Shown in pieces: positions 45,062 to 53,147 of a stretch of DNA of 64,000 bases. Below the pieces are notes generated by a model that was not told where the DNA came from, did no database searches, and was given only the letters and a program-made list of their open reading frames with translations. The stretch is from contig CP129487.1 of the NCBI GenBank assembly GCA_030584025.1, forward strand, positions 1,550,001-1,614,000. The letters run 5' to 3'. A program made the translations under genes and the position numbers. The stretch comes from Cyclobacteriaceae bacterium. Its GTDB lineage: Bacteria > Bacteroidota > Bacteroidia > Cytophagales > Cyclobacteriaceae. Position 1 is the stretch's first letter. Each line of letters starts with the position of its first letter.

Positions 45062-45810
45062 TCTCCAGGTTTTGGTGGTCCGGGCAAATCGGGCGCTTCT
45101 TCATCAGATCCTCCGGATAACACCGCCACTACACCTCCCACAACCAGTACGGGGATCAGTTTTGTAAGCAAGGAAACTTTAGGTTTTATTTCAAACGGAA
45201 AGGTGGTTGATTGAATCGTTGGGTTTTCACTTTTTGAAATACGAAGGCTATAGTCTTTGCCTGTCTTTGCTTTTGAAGGAATATTCCATGAGTAAACGTT
45301 GGTGTTTTCAACATCTGTAATTTTAGTTACAACCGTTTTTTCCTGAAGTAATTCAATGGTGATCAACTCATTGGCTTTGCCTCCATTCCACTCTACGTTT
45401 ACAACACCCCCACGTTTATACGCATTGAAGTCAAGCGGCTTTAGCTGTAGGCGATTGGGGTGATTCAAGCTTACCATTAGTGTAGCTTTAACTTTAAAAA
45501 CTATTTCCTGATTGAAATTCGCGGGCAGCGATCGCTTGGCATCCCACGTAATTCTTTTAGCCGCTCCTGGTTCTACATTTTCACCGGCATCACCAACCAG
45601 TAAAGAAAGCTTTTGTTGAAAATTATCGATGGAGGAATACAGGCTGATGTCAAATCTGTCTGCAACATCATCCGTAATGAGGTCATAGCTCATGATTACA
45701 TGCTCTCCATCAAAATGTGCCGCAAAGTTACGGATGCTTTGGGCTGATGCGCTGGCTATACACAGCAACAGTATTCCAAGGATAAATTGCCTTGACTGTA
45801 AAGAATACAT
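45058..45810 (-). CDS. Secreted Kre9/KNH-like domain protein with C-terminal membrane segment
   Basis: A 250-aa protein with signal peptide (FILGILLLCIASASAQ). A first beta domain spans about 25-110 (FDGEHVIMSYDLITDDVADR, AAKRITWDAKRSLPA). A second (about 130-212) resembles the Ser-Thr-rich GPI-anchored Kre9/KNH fold: GGVVNVEWNGGKANELITIE, NVYSWNIPSKAKTGKDYSLR, STTFPFEI. Near the C-terminus a helix (LLTKLIPVLVVGGVVAVLSG) and an acidic proline tail (DEEAPDLPGPPKPGE) could anchor it in a membrane. First gene of the operon with the T9SS SBBP protein and the caspase; its stop overlaps the next start (ATGA). Function unknown. Confidence 0.8.
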   Translation of the reverse strand: MYSLQSRQFILGILLLCIASASAQSIRNFAAHFDGEHVIMSYDLITDDVADRFDISLYSSIDNFQQKLSLLVGDAGENVEPGAAKRITWDAKRSLPANFNQEIVFKVKATLMVSLNHPNRLQLKPLDFNAYKRGGVVNVEWNGGKANELITIELLQEKTVVTKITDVENTNVYSWNIPSKAKTGKDYSLRISKSENPTIQSTTFPFEIKPKVSLLTKLIPVLVVGGVVAVLSGGSDEEAPDLPGPPKPGE

Positions 45811-45939
45811 GAGGTTGAATTTGAGGGTTCTGATGATTTAAGTTAACAACAAAATCCCTTTTATTGAAATCAAATGCATAAAAGCGCATATACAGGGCGT
45901 ATCGGGCGTTTTCTGATTCTGTGAACATCAACAAAAACA

Positions 45940-45971
45940 AAAGAGGTGACTCATTGCTGAATCACCTCTTT
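45940..45971 (-). terminator. Intrinsic terminator of katG
   Basis: A perfect 10-bp stem AAAGAGGTGA / TCACCTCTTT, extended by three further pairs after one mismatch, with a 4-nt loop. On the minus strand it is followed by TGTTTTTGTT. It lies 25 bp past the katG stop. Confidence 0.85.
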
Positions 45972-45995
45972 CTGTTCATTGGAATAATGAAATAC

Positions 45996-48200
45996 TTAAT
46001 TCAACTCAAACCGATCCGCATTCATCACTTTGTTCCACGCTGCGATAAAGTCGTGTACAAACTTTTCACCGGCATCGGAGCTTCCGTATACTTCGGCCAA
46101 AGCACGCAGTTCGGAGTTCGAACCAAATACGAGGTCAACACGGGTTGCGGTCCATTTTACTTCGCCTGTTTTACGGTCACGACCTTCAAATTCATCTTCT
46201 GAACCTTTAATTCCTTTCCACACAGTTCCCATATCCAACAGGTTTACAAAGAAGTCGTTGGTCAACGTACCGGGGCGTTTCGTGAATACCCCATGTGCTG
46301 AGCCATCGAAGTTTGCATTCAAGGCACGCATACCGCCAACCAACACGGTCATTTCAGGGGGTGTAAGCGTCAACAATTGTGCTTTGTCCACCAACAGCTC
46401 TTCTGCTGAAATGCTATACTTCTTCTTCAGGTAGTTGCGGAAGCCATCAGCAACTGGTTCCAGTGGTTCGAATGATTCCACATCCGTTTGTTCCTGTGTA
46501 GCATCTGCGCGGCCAGGGGTAAAAGGAACTTTTACATCATAACCACCATCCTTCGCAGCCTTTTCGAGGGCGGCACAGCCAGCCAACACAATCAGGTCAG
46601 CAAGTGAAATTTGTTTACCACCTGAAGCCGAACTGTTGAAGTCTTTTTGAATGCCTTCAAGTGTTGAGATTACCTTCTTCAATTGGGCCGGATTGTTCAC
46701 GTCCCAATCTTTCTGTGGAGCTAGGCGGACACGTGCACCATTGGCACCACCACGCTTGTCTGATCCACGGAAGGTAGAGGCTGAAGACCATGCGGTGGAA
46801 ACCAATTGAGAAGTGCTCAAACCTGAATCCAGGATTTTTTTCTTCAGGGCTTCAATATCTTTATCATCAACAAGTTTATGTGTTACTGCCGGAATCGGAT
46901 CTTGCCAGATCAATTCCTCTTTCGGTACTTCCGGTCCGAGGTAGCGCGCACGCGGCCCCATGTCGCGGTGGGTTAGTTTGAACCACGCACGGGCAAACGC
47001 ATCGGCAAACTCATCTGGGTTTTCATAAAAGCGTCTGGAGATTTTTTCATAGATCGGATCAAACCGCAAGGAAAGATCGGTTGTAAGCATGCGCGGTTCA
47101 TGGCGCTTCGACTTGTCGTGTGCATCCGGTACACTGTTCGCACCTGCACCATTCTTCGGTCTCCACTGGTGTGCACCGGCAGGGCTTTTAAATAGTTCCC
47201 ACTCATAACCGAACAAGTTCCAGAAGAAGTTGTTGCTCCACTTGGTAGGCGTACTGGTCCACGTTACTTCCAGTCCGCTGGTGATGGTATCGCCACCCTT
47301 ACCAGAACCGTAGCTGCTGTGCCAACCCAAGCCTTGTTCCTCAATGGTTGCGGCTTCCGGTTCTTTGCCCACATGCGAAGCAGGAGCAGCACCGTGTGTT
47401 TTACCAAACGTATGGCCACCCGCAATCAACGCTACGGTTTCTTCATCGTTCATGGCCATGCGCTTAAATGTTTCGCGTATGTCTTTGGCGGCAGCAATCG
47501 GATCAGGATTGCCGTTAGGGCCTTCCGGGTTTACGTAGATCAATCCCATTTGCACAGCGGCCAGTGGGTTTTCAAGATCCCGCTCACCCGAATAGCGTTT
47601 GTCACCCAGCCACTCCTTTTCTGAACCCCAGTAAACATCTTGCTCAGGTTCCCACACATCTTCACGACCACCCGCAAAACCGAATGTTTTGAAGCCCATC
47701 GATTCGAGGGCCACATTTCCGGCCAGGATCATCAGATCTGCCCATGAAATTTTTTTGCCATACTTCTGTTTGATTGGCCAAAGTAACCTGCGTGCCTTGT
47801 CGAGGTTTACGTTATCCGGCCAGCTGTTAAGCGGGGCAAAACGCTGCTGACCAGCACCTGCACCACCGCGGCCATCGCCAATGCGGTATGTACCTGCGCT
47901 GTGCCAGGCCATACGAATAAATAAAGGACCATAGTGTCCAAAATCTGCCGGCCACCAGTCCTGTGAGTCGGTCATTAATGCTGTAAGGTCTTTCTTTACG
48001 GCTGCCAGGTCAAGACTCTTGAATTCTTCCGCATAGTTGAATTTCTTTCCCATCGGGTCGGATAGGGATGAGTGTTGCCTGAGAATATTTAGCTTCAGTT
48101 GGTTAGGCCACCAATCCTGATTTTGTGGACCGCTGCTTGCGGTATGAAACGGGCACTTGCCCATGCCGTTTCCATTGCTTGAATGTGTGTGATCTGCCAT
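45996..48200 (-). CDS. katG: Catalase-peroxidase
   Basis: A 734-aa bifunctional haem enzyme that breaks down hydrogen peroxide and oxidises organic donors. The N-terminal active domain has distal Arg-Trp-His in RMAWHSAGTYR, followed by GGAGAGQQRFAPLNSWPDN. Proximal His is in LIAGGHTFGKTHGA. The Met-Tyr-Trp adduct unique to KatG can be traced to W in MAWHS, Y in GLIYVNPEGP and M in KRMAMNDEE. The C-terminal inactive repeat is present (STAWSSASTFRGSDKRGGAN), and the full length matches the family. It diverges from oxyR across 167 bp and is followed by a strong terminator, so it is a peroxide-inducible single-gene unit. Confidence 0.97.
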   Translation of the reverse strand: MADHTHSSNGNGMGKCPFHTASSGPQNQDWWPNQLKLNILRQHSSLSDPMGKKFNYAEEFKSLDLAAVKKDLTALMTDSQDWWPADFGHYGPLFIRMAWHSAGTYRIGDGRGGAGAGQQRFAPLNSWPDNVNLDKARRLLWPIKQKYGKKISWADLMILAGNVALESMGFKTFGFAGGREDVWEPEQDVYWGSEKEWLGDKRYSGERDLENPLAAVQMGLIYVNPEGPNGNPDPIAAAKDIRETFKRMAMNDEETVALIAGGHTFGKTHGAAPASHVGKEPEAATIEEQGLGWHSSYGSGKGGDTITSGLEVTWTSTPTKWSNNFFWNLFGYEWELFKSPAGAHQWRPKNGAGANSVPDAHDKSKRHEPRMLTTDLSLRFDPIYEKISRRFYENPDEFADAFARAWFKLTHRDMGPRARYLGPEVPKEELIWQDPIPAVTHKLVDDKDIEALKKKILDSGLSTSQLVSTAWSSASTFRGSDKRGGANGARVRLAPQKDWDVNNPAQLKKVISTLEGIQKDFNSSASGGKQISLADLIVLAGCAALEKAAKDGGYDVKVPFTPGRADATQEQTDVESFEPLEPVADGFRNYLKKKYSISAEELLVDKAQLLTLTPPEMTVLVGGMRALNANFDGSAHGVFTKRPGTLTNDFFVNLLDMGTVWKGIKGSEDEFEGRDRKTGEVKWTATRVDLVFGSNSELRALAEVYGSSDAGEKFVHDFIAAWNKVMNADRFELN

Positions 48201-48354
48201 GGTTGTTTAGTATTTAAGCGTTTAATTATTTACGAGTTTCCTTCCGACAACTGTGCAGTATACTTACTGATCACCAGTTTGTCTATGACTAAAGTCAACC
48301 TTCAAGATTACACCTGATACCGTAATAAATCAAATTGATTATATTTATGGTCTT

Positions 48355-48369
48355 ATAGTTATTATCTAT
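48355..48369 (+). promoter_or_regulatory. OxyR-like half-site ATAG-N7-CTAT at the oxyR start
   Basis: ATAG (48355-48358), 7 bp, CTAT (48366-48369), the exact pattern of one OxyR contact pair. It overlaps the first two bases of the oxyR start codon and follows a TATATTTA promoter-like element at 48340. The second pair expected 7 bp away is poorly conserved. Position suggests autorepression, with activation of the divergent katG. Confidence 0.5.
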
Positions 48370-49303
48370 GACTTTAACTCAACTTGAATACGTGGTCGCG
48401 TTGGATACGTACCGGCATTTTCTGCTGGCATCTGAAAAATGCTTTGTGACTCAGCCTACATTAAGCATGCAGATTCAAAAATTGGAAGATGAGCTTGGTG
48501 TGAAACTATTTGATCGCACGAAGCAGCCTGTTATTCCAACGGAGATTGGAGCGAGTATTATTGCGCAGGCCAGGGTGGTATTGCGAGAGGCTGGCATGAT
48601 TCGGCAATTGATTAGCGATCAGAAAGATGCACTTACCGGTGAGTTGCGCATCGGGATTATACCTACGCTTGCACCATACTTGTTGCCTCCATTATATAAA
48701 GAAATGCGGGAGAAGTATCCGCAGCTTAACCTGGTGATTAAGGAAACGATAACCGAAGAAGTGATTCACGAATTAAAAAACAACAGACTGGATTGTGGAT
48801 TGGTGGTAACTCCATTGAAAGACCCCTCCATAAAAGAAGACGTCTTGTTTTATGAGGAGCTGTTTGTGTACGTTTCAAAGAAAAATGCGTTAATCGACAA
48901 GAAGTACGTGCTGCCCAACGACATTGATCCGAATCAACTGTGGCTGTTGGAGGAAGGGCATTGCTTTCGCTCACAAGTGCTGAACTTGTGTGAATTGCGG
49001 AAGCGAGGCGACTTTCATGTGAGGTATGAAACCGGTAACATTGAAACCCTTAAGCGCATGGTAGATAAAAGTGATGGCATAACCATTCTTCCCGAACTGG
49101 CCGTAATGGAATTCAGCAAACCCCAACTCAAACTTGTCAAGCGATTAAAGGAGCCAAGTCCGGCACGTGAGGTAAGCCTGGTAACTCACCGCGACTACAT
49201 CAAGAGCAAACTGATCAAAACCTTGAAAGAAGAAATTCTAAACATTGTGCCCAAGCCTATGCAGAAGTTGCAGAGTAAGAAGGTGGTGGAGATAAATTAT
49301 TAA
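48368..49303 (+). CDS. oxyR: Hydrogen peroxide-responsive LysR regulator OxyR
   Basis: A 311-aa LysR-type regulator. The N-terminal winged HTH is LASEKCFVTQPTLSMQIQKL within the first 60 residues. The sensor domain carries the redox pair Cys199 and Cys208 in GHCFRSQVLNLCELRKRG, at the same residue numbers as in E. coli OxyR, where peroxide forms a disulfide that switches the protein on. VKRLKEPSPAREVSLVTHRDY closes the effector domain. It is divergent from katG, the classic OxyR target. An ATAG-N7-CTAT site at its own start supports autoregulation. Confidence 0.95.
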   Translation: MTLTQLEYVVALDTYRHFLLASEKCFVTQPTLSMQIQKLEDELGVKLFDRTKQPVIPTEIGASIIAQARVVLREAGMIRQLISDQKDALTGELRIGIIPTLAPYLLPPLYKEMREKYPQLNLVIKETITEEVIHELKNNRLDCGLVVTPLKDPSIKEDVLFYEELFVYVSKKNALIDKKYVLPNDIDPNQLWLLEEGHCFRSQVLNLCELRKRGDFHVRYETGNIETLKRMVDKSDGITILPELAVMEFSKPQLKLVKRLKEPSPAREVSLVTHRDYIKSKLIKTLKEEILNIVPKPMQKLQSKKVVEINY

Positions 49304-49334
49304 TGCTGAATTTGTTAATTGACGATACCGAGTT

Positions 49335-50219
49335 CTACACATTCTTATACCGTGTAATATCCAAAGCAATACCCATATAGTTACCGTTGGGCAACATCGA
49401 GTTCGACCAATTGAACCACAGCTTCTTTCCATCTTTATTTATAATGCTTGTTTCCATGGATACGATTTCTTTTGTTAGAATATTTGGGTAGTGCAAAATA
49501 TAATCCCGACTGATCCATCCATCTCGCAGATTCTGTGAACGCCACCACCCATCTTTTACCAACTCGCCCGGTTCGTAGCCAAGCACGCTACGCACCGAAG
49601 GACTTACGAACACAATTTCACCAGCCTTATTGGCTACAATCGACATAACATTAAGTTTTTCCAGGTGAGCGTGAGAGTGCTTGATTCCAGATAGGAGCTT
49701 TAAGCGTACCGTGATTACAATTCCGAAAACACCAAGCGCAAGCATTAGATTGAAGAAGGCGATCAGGTTTTCGCTGCCCAAATCAAATCCGGCATAGGCA
49801 ACCTGGGCTGCCAGCAGAATAATAAAACACTGGATTCCATAATAGAATAAACTATTAATTATAATGGAACTGGCACCCACAACCAGGATTAGAATGGTTA
49901 CAGCGTTCGGATCGAATTTATTGATGACCACAAACGCAATGACATAAAAAAGGGTGCACATGTATAGGAAGAACGAAAACCACGCGATGATGGTACCACG
50001 CTTGTATCGGAAAAACGTTATAACGAAAAATACACATCCCAGCGCAATGATCGCCCAGCGTATACCATCAAGGTCTTTCAGGTCCGGCAAAAAACGGTCA
50101 TACAATAGCTTGGTTATGGCCGCGGTAACAGTAAATAGGGCGATAACCAATCGTACGGAGCCAATGGACTGGCGCAACAATACTTTACTGACAAATGGGT
50201 TGCTTGTCTCTTGATGCAT
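49335..50219 (-). CDS. Membrane PAS-domain protein without output domain
   Basis: A 294-aa protein. Residues about 20-180 form six hydrophobic helices (VRLVIALFTVTAAITKLLY, WAIIALGCVFFVITFF, IAWFSFFLYMCTLFYVIAFV, AVTILILVVGASSIIINSLF, CFIILLAAQVAYAGFDL, LIAFFNLMLALGVFGIVITV). A PAS domain follows (about 190-294): IVANKAGEIVFVSPSVRSVL, GYEPGELVKDGWW, GYxG-like end MGIALDITRYKNV. It stops where a kinase or cyclase domain would normally start. Either it signals by protein contact or it is a truncated histidine kinase; no kinase remnant is seen in the 31 bp before the convergent oxyR stop. Confidence 0.8.
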   Translation of the reverse strand: MHQETSNPFVSKVLLRQSIGSVRLVIALFTVTAAITKLLYDRFLPDLKDLDGIRWAIIALGCVFFVITFFRYKRGTIIAWFSFFLYMCTLFYVIAFVVINKFDPNAVTILILVVGASSIIINSLFYYGIQCFIILLAAQVAYAGFDLGSENLIAFFNLMLALGVFGIVITVRLKLLSGIKHSHAHLEKLNVMSIVANKAGEIVFVSPSVRSVLGYEPGELVKDGWWRSQNLRDGWISRDYILHYPNILTKEIVSMETSIINKDGKKLWFNWSNSMLPNGNYMGIALDITRYKNV

Positions 50220-50248
50220 AAGGGTTTAGGTAAAGGTCGGGCTAAGAT

Positions 50249-50373
50249 TAGCAAGAGTTTATTCAACTAAAAAGTCAAAATTGGTGTAAATATTACTTCC
50301 TGAGGCAGGAATAGAGGGTACTTTTTGGTTCTCCTTTATGTAAGGTAATGGTGCAATTCGATACAAACACTTA
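50249..50373. repeat. Noncoding repeat, copy A (about 125 bp)
   Basis: Runs from TAGCAAGAGTTTATTC to ATACAAACACTTA and aligns along its length with copy B at 52001-52129, roughly three quarters identical by eye, with shared blocks AAAAGTCAAAATTG, TGTAAAT, AGGAATA and CAAACACTTA. This copy has a 6-bp inverted repeat TTCCTG/CAGGAA near its middle that is decayed in copy B. It fills most of the gap between the PAS gene and the lipoprotein gene at 50533. Confidence 0.75.
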
Positions 50374-50475
50374 AACGGGATTAGGTTTTCCATTTTTGAC
50401 CAATGACTCAACCCTTTAGCTAAACTTGTTAATTGATGATGTCAATGCTGTGCATTCATACCCTGAGCATAAATC

Positions 50476-50509
50476 TTTGAATTTAAGATATCTCGATTTA
50501 TTATATTTG
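50476..50509 (+). promoter_or_regulatory. Promoter of the 438-aa lipoprotein gene
   Basis: TTTG at 50476-50479, 22-bp spacer, TATATTTG at 50502-50509, both matching the Bacteroidota consensus. It predicts a leader of about 17 nt before the ATG at 50533. Confidence 0.7.
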
Positions 50510-50532
50510 AGAGTATAAATAAACTTGTCCCC

Positions 50533-51849
50533 ATGACTTTAAATTATTATGCAAATAAACTGTTAATCCATATTACTTTCTGTTTGATATCGGATAATGT
50601 ATTAATTGTAAAACGTTCTACAATACTATTTTTATGCTTGATTGGTGTCCTGCTATTCGCTTGTAATGAGCAAAATGATTCAGAGTTAAAACTTAAATTG
50701 GAAGTTGAAAAAATTTCCAGCTCACAGATTTTGTTAACATGGAATTCAGTTTCGACTAATGACGAATTTAGAATCTGGCGCGTAAACAACAAGGTTAATG
50801 GTAATGATCCTGAACTCATGGGTACTGTTGACCCATCCACGCTACATTATATCGATGATAACCTTCCTTTAAGTCACTCTCTAACTTATTATTTGACAAC
50901 AATTGTTGAGGGCAAAGAATTAAAAAGTAATGAGATTCAAATTGAAGGGGCAGAAAGTTTGCCAATTCTTCCTTACCAAATGGAGCTTATTCCAAATGAG
51001 AAATTAGCTATTGTAAGGGGCTACCGAGATATCTTTTTAATAAATTTTGAACAAGGTACTATTCTCAAGGAACTTTCTTTTGATGGTCGAGTAGGGCAGA
51101 TGTTTATTAAGCAAAGGAAGGGTATACTAGAACTTTTTATTCCATGTACCGATAACAATATCTACATTTTGAATGCTCGAAATCTGTTGCCCATCGATAC
51201 CATAGATGTAGACAAGCCAATTGAAGCAGTAGTTGTTAATGGTTTAGGTAAAATCTTTTGCTCTGGATTTTTTGAATCTGGTCATATACGAGTATATGAT
51301 CGCAACACGCATGAATTGATTACGGCAGTACAGGCTGAAAGTAATTGTGGTTTAGCGTTACAAAATGATAACAACCTGGTGACCGTCTCAAAGCATTTAA
51401 CTCCGGCTACCATGAGTTATTATACTTTTAACGATGAAGGCTTTCTAATTAGTCGAACAGACGATCCGTATGGGTATGATTATGAAATGGAAAGTGATCG
51501 CTTGTGCGTTTCTGATGACTACATAGTTACCTCTCGAGAGGGTTTTATCTACACGGCCAATCAATCAATGACCTATGTGGCCAAAATCAATCAAGGTGGT
51601 TCTGATAAAGCAGACTTTGAATTCTCCTCTAATGGGAATACTATTTATGCTACAGTCACCAATCAAAACTCAATTTTAAAGTCAACCATAGTTAATGACA
51701 ATATTTCCACTACAGTGATCAAAACACAAGGATACCCTTGGATTCTTGCGCGTGATGGTAGCAGACTTGTAGTGCTTTCATCTCCAGAGCCTTTTTATTT
51801 AAGTTCAACTACAAGTGGTGTGATAATTGAAATTATAACAGTCCAATAA
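50533..51849 (+). CDS. Fibronectin III/beta-propeller-like lipoprotein, AT-rich
   Basis: A 438-aa protein. The only in-frame ATG is 50533, giving an unusually long 27-residue n-region before the hydrophobic core; the lipobox is LLFAC with Cys44, followed by NEQNDSE. Residues about 50-135 look like a fibronectin type III domain (SSSQILLTWNSVSTNDEFRI). The remainder has repeated beta-strand blocks (GTVDPSTLHYID, LFIPCTDNNIYILNARNLLP, DRNTHELITAV) suggesting a seven-bladed YVTN/WD-like propeller. Its base composition is visibly more AT-rich than that of neighbours, and copies of the same noncoding repeat lie on both sides, so it may be a recent arrival. Confidence 0.8.
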   Translation: MTLNYYANKLLIHITFCLISDNVLIVKRSTILFLCLIGVLLFACNEQNDSELKLKLEVEKISSSQILLTWNSVSTNDEFRIWRVNNKVNGNDPELMGTVDPSTLHYIDDNLPLSHSLTYYLTTIVEGKELKSNEIQIEGAESLPILPYQMELIPNEKLAIVRGYRDIFLINFEQGTILKELSFDGRVGQMFIKQRKGILELFIPCTDNNIYILNARNLLPIDTIDVDKPIEAVVVNGLGKIFCSGFFESGHIRVYDRNTHELITAVQAESNCGLALQNDNNLVTVSKHLTPATMSYYTFNDEGFLISRTDDPYGYDYEMESDRLCVSDDYIVTSREGFIYTANQSMTYVAKINQGGSDKADFEFSSNGNTIYATVTNQNSILKSTIVNDNISTTVIKTQGYPWILARDGSRLVVLSSPEPFYLSSTTSGVIIEIITVQ

Positions 51850-52000
51850 ATTATGCCGAGATAACTCGCTGTGTTCGGTAACAATTTTTGCTGTAAACCT
51901 GATAGCTTTTGATATTCATGAGATTTACGCTTCTTACCCAAATATAGCTTTGTGTTGTCTATTTCTTGGACATGAATCTTCATTTAAGGTTGTGTAGGCA
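51850..52000. other. AT-rich intergenic stretch before repeat copy B
   Basis: No coding frame seen. It contains a TAnnTTTG match, TAGCTTTG at 51945-51952, which could start a transcript running through repeat copy B into the next lipoprotein gene. A small CGAG/CTCG hairpin just after the preceding stop is too weak to call a terminator. Confidence 0.3.
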
Positions 52001-52129
52001 TAGCAAGAATCTATTCGAGTAAAAAAGTCAAAATTGATGTAAATCTTACTCCCCGGGGTAGGAATAAGGAGTGCTTTTACTGGTTCGCTCTTAATGTAAG
52101 ATAATGTTGAAATTCTATACAAACACTTA
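52001..52129. repeat. Noncoding repeat, copy B (about 129 bp)
   Basis: Direct-orientation counterpart of 50249-50373, from TAGCAAGAATCTATTC to ATACAAACACTTA. The palindromic centre reads CCCCGGGG here instead of the TTCCTG/CAGGAA hairpin of copy A. It ends 54 bp before the lipoprotein start at 52183. The two copies together bracket the 438-aa gene. Confidence 0.75.
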
Positions 52130-52136
52130 TCGGTAG

Positions 52137-52164
52137 TTTGTTATTTTACCGATCATTATATTTG
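52137..52164 (+). promoter_or_regulatory. Promoter of the 173-aa lipoprotein gene
   Basis: TTTG at 52137-52140, 16-bp spacer, TATATTTG at 52157-52164. The -7 element is exact and the spacing is slightly short. It predicts a leader of about 12 nt before the ATG at 52183. Confidence 0.55.
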
Positions 52165-52182
52165 CTTTTCCTTAATTATAAC

Positions 52183-52704
52183 ATGATGAATTATACAAGA
52201 TTATTATTGCTCGCTCTCTTTGTAGTTCTTTTTTCCTGTAGCGATGATGAAGCTCCGCTGCCCACCAGTGAGGGAATGTTGGGCACATGGTCCGTTACCG
52301 CCATCAGTTACAAAGGATCAACCACCACCACAGTTTCAGGTGTCAGCATTAAAGCGGATTTCACCGGAACTGGTAAAGATATGGATTTGACTACCACTTT
52401 TAGTGAAAACCCAAATACCGTTACCAGCGAAGGTAGCTATACGATTGTTTTGACTACCACCATGCTGGGACAAACCACTACAGAGGAGTATCCTTTTGAT
52501 GAAGCCGTTATTGATGGCACCTGGACATTGGAGGGAAGAACGTTGACTATAACCAACGGAGCAATTACTCAGGATGCAACAATAACCCGTCAAACCAGCA
52601 CGGTATTAGAGGTAAAAATCAAACTTGAGGAAACAGAAAGCGATCCAAATTTTACAGTGACCACAAAGGTGGATGCGGTGTATACTTTTGAAAAGCAGTT
52701 GTAA
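52183..52704 (+). CDS. Lipocalin-like lipoprotein, probably surface-exposed
   Basis: A 173-aa lipoprotein from the ATG at 52183 (an adjacent ATG at 52186 is equally possible; the frame opens 15 codons earlier without a signal). The signal peptide ends LFVVLFSC and is followed by SDDEAP, an acidic export-type signal for the outer face. The mature part is all beta, with GMLGTWSVTAISYKG at the start and IDGTWTLEGRTLTITNG later, the pattern of lipocalin-like domains in Bacteroidota. It probably binds a small hydrophobic ligand; none is known. A copy of the roughly 125-bp noncoding repeat ends just upstream of its promoter. Confidence 0.8.
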   Translation: MMNYTRLLLLALFVVLFSCSDDEAPLPTSEGMLGTWSVTAISYKGSTTTTVSGVSIKADFTGTGKDMDLTTTFSENPNTVTSEGSYTIVLTTTMLGQTTTEEYPFDEAVIDGTWTLEGRTLTITNGAITQDATITRQTSTVLEVKIKLEETESDPNFTVTTKVDAVYTFEKQL

Positions 52705-52735
52705 AGCAATTTTAATGGAGAATGGGTTTAGTCAA

Positions 52736-53035
52736 TCACACTAATGCATACTCCTTTTTCAATCTTCGCTCCACCACAAATGGCACGATTGGCAGGAGTG
52801 AGGCAATAAAATACCCCGCCACCCGACTGAAGCTCCAGGCATATTCTTTCCAGCATAACACCAACCACAAGGCATAAAGCATAAACAAAACTCCATGCGC
52901 CCAACCTACAACGGTTACGGCAACAGGAAAATCGAAGAAATACTTTAAAGGCATGGCAATACCCAACAGTAAAACATATGAAATGCCTTCCAGTAAGGCT
53001 ATCGAGGCAAAAGTCTTAACTTTTTGATGCTGCAT
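52736..53035 (-). CDS. DUF3817 family membrane protein
   Basis: A 99-aa protein with three helices: ASIALLEGISYVLLLGIAMP, VTVVGWAHGVLFMLYALWLV and VAGYFIASLLPIVPFVVERR. The conserved ALLEGxSYxxLL, GxxHGxLFxLY and LPxxPFxxE elements identify DUF3817, whose function is unknown. It is convergent with the lipocalin-like gene and lies 112 bp downstream of the ABC permease on the same strand. Confidence 0.88.
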   Translation of the reverse strand: MQHQKVKTFASIALLEGISYVLLLGIAMPLKYFFDFPVAVTVVGWAHGVLFMLYALWLVLCWKEYAWSFSRVAGYFIASLLPIVPFVVERRLKKEYALV

Positions 53036-53147
53036 AATGGGTATTGGGCGTTAAATCGGGCGCTAAAATGTAACGGAGTGGGCAGTAAAGCAAACTTAAT
53101 TACACTGGAATTCGGACCTGCCAGGTCTCGCATCATCCTATTCACCC

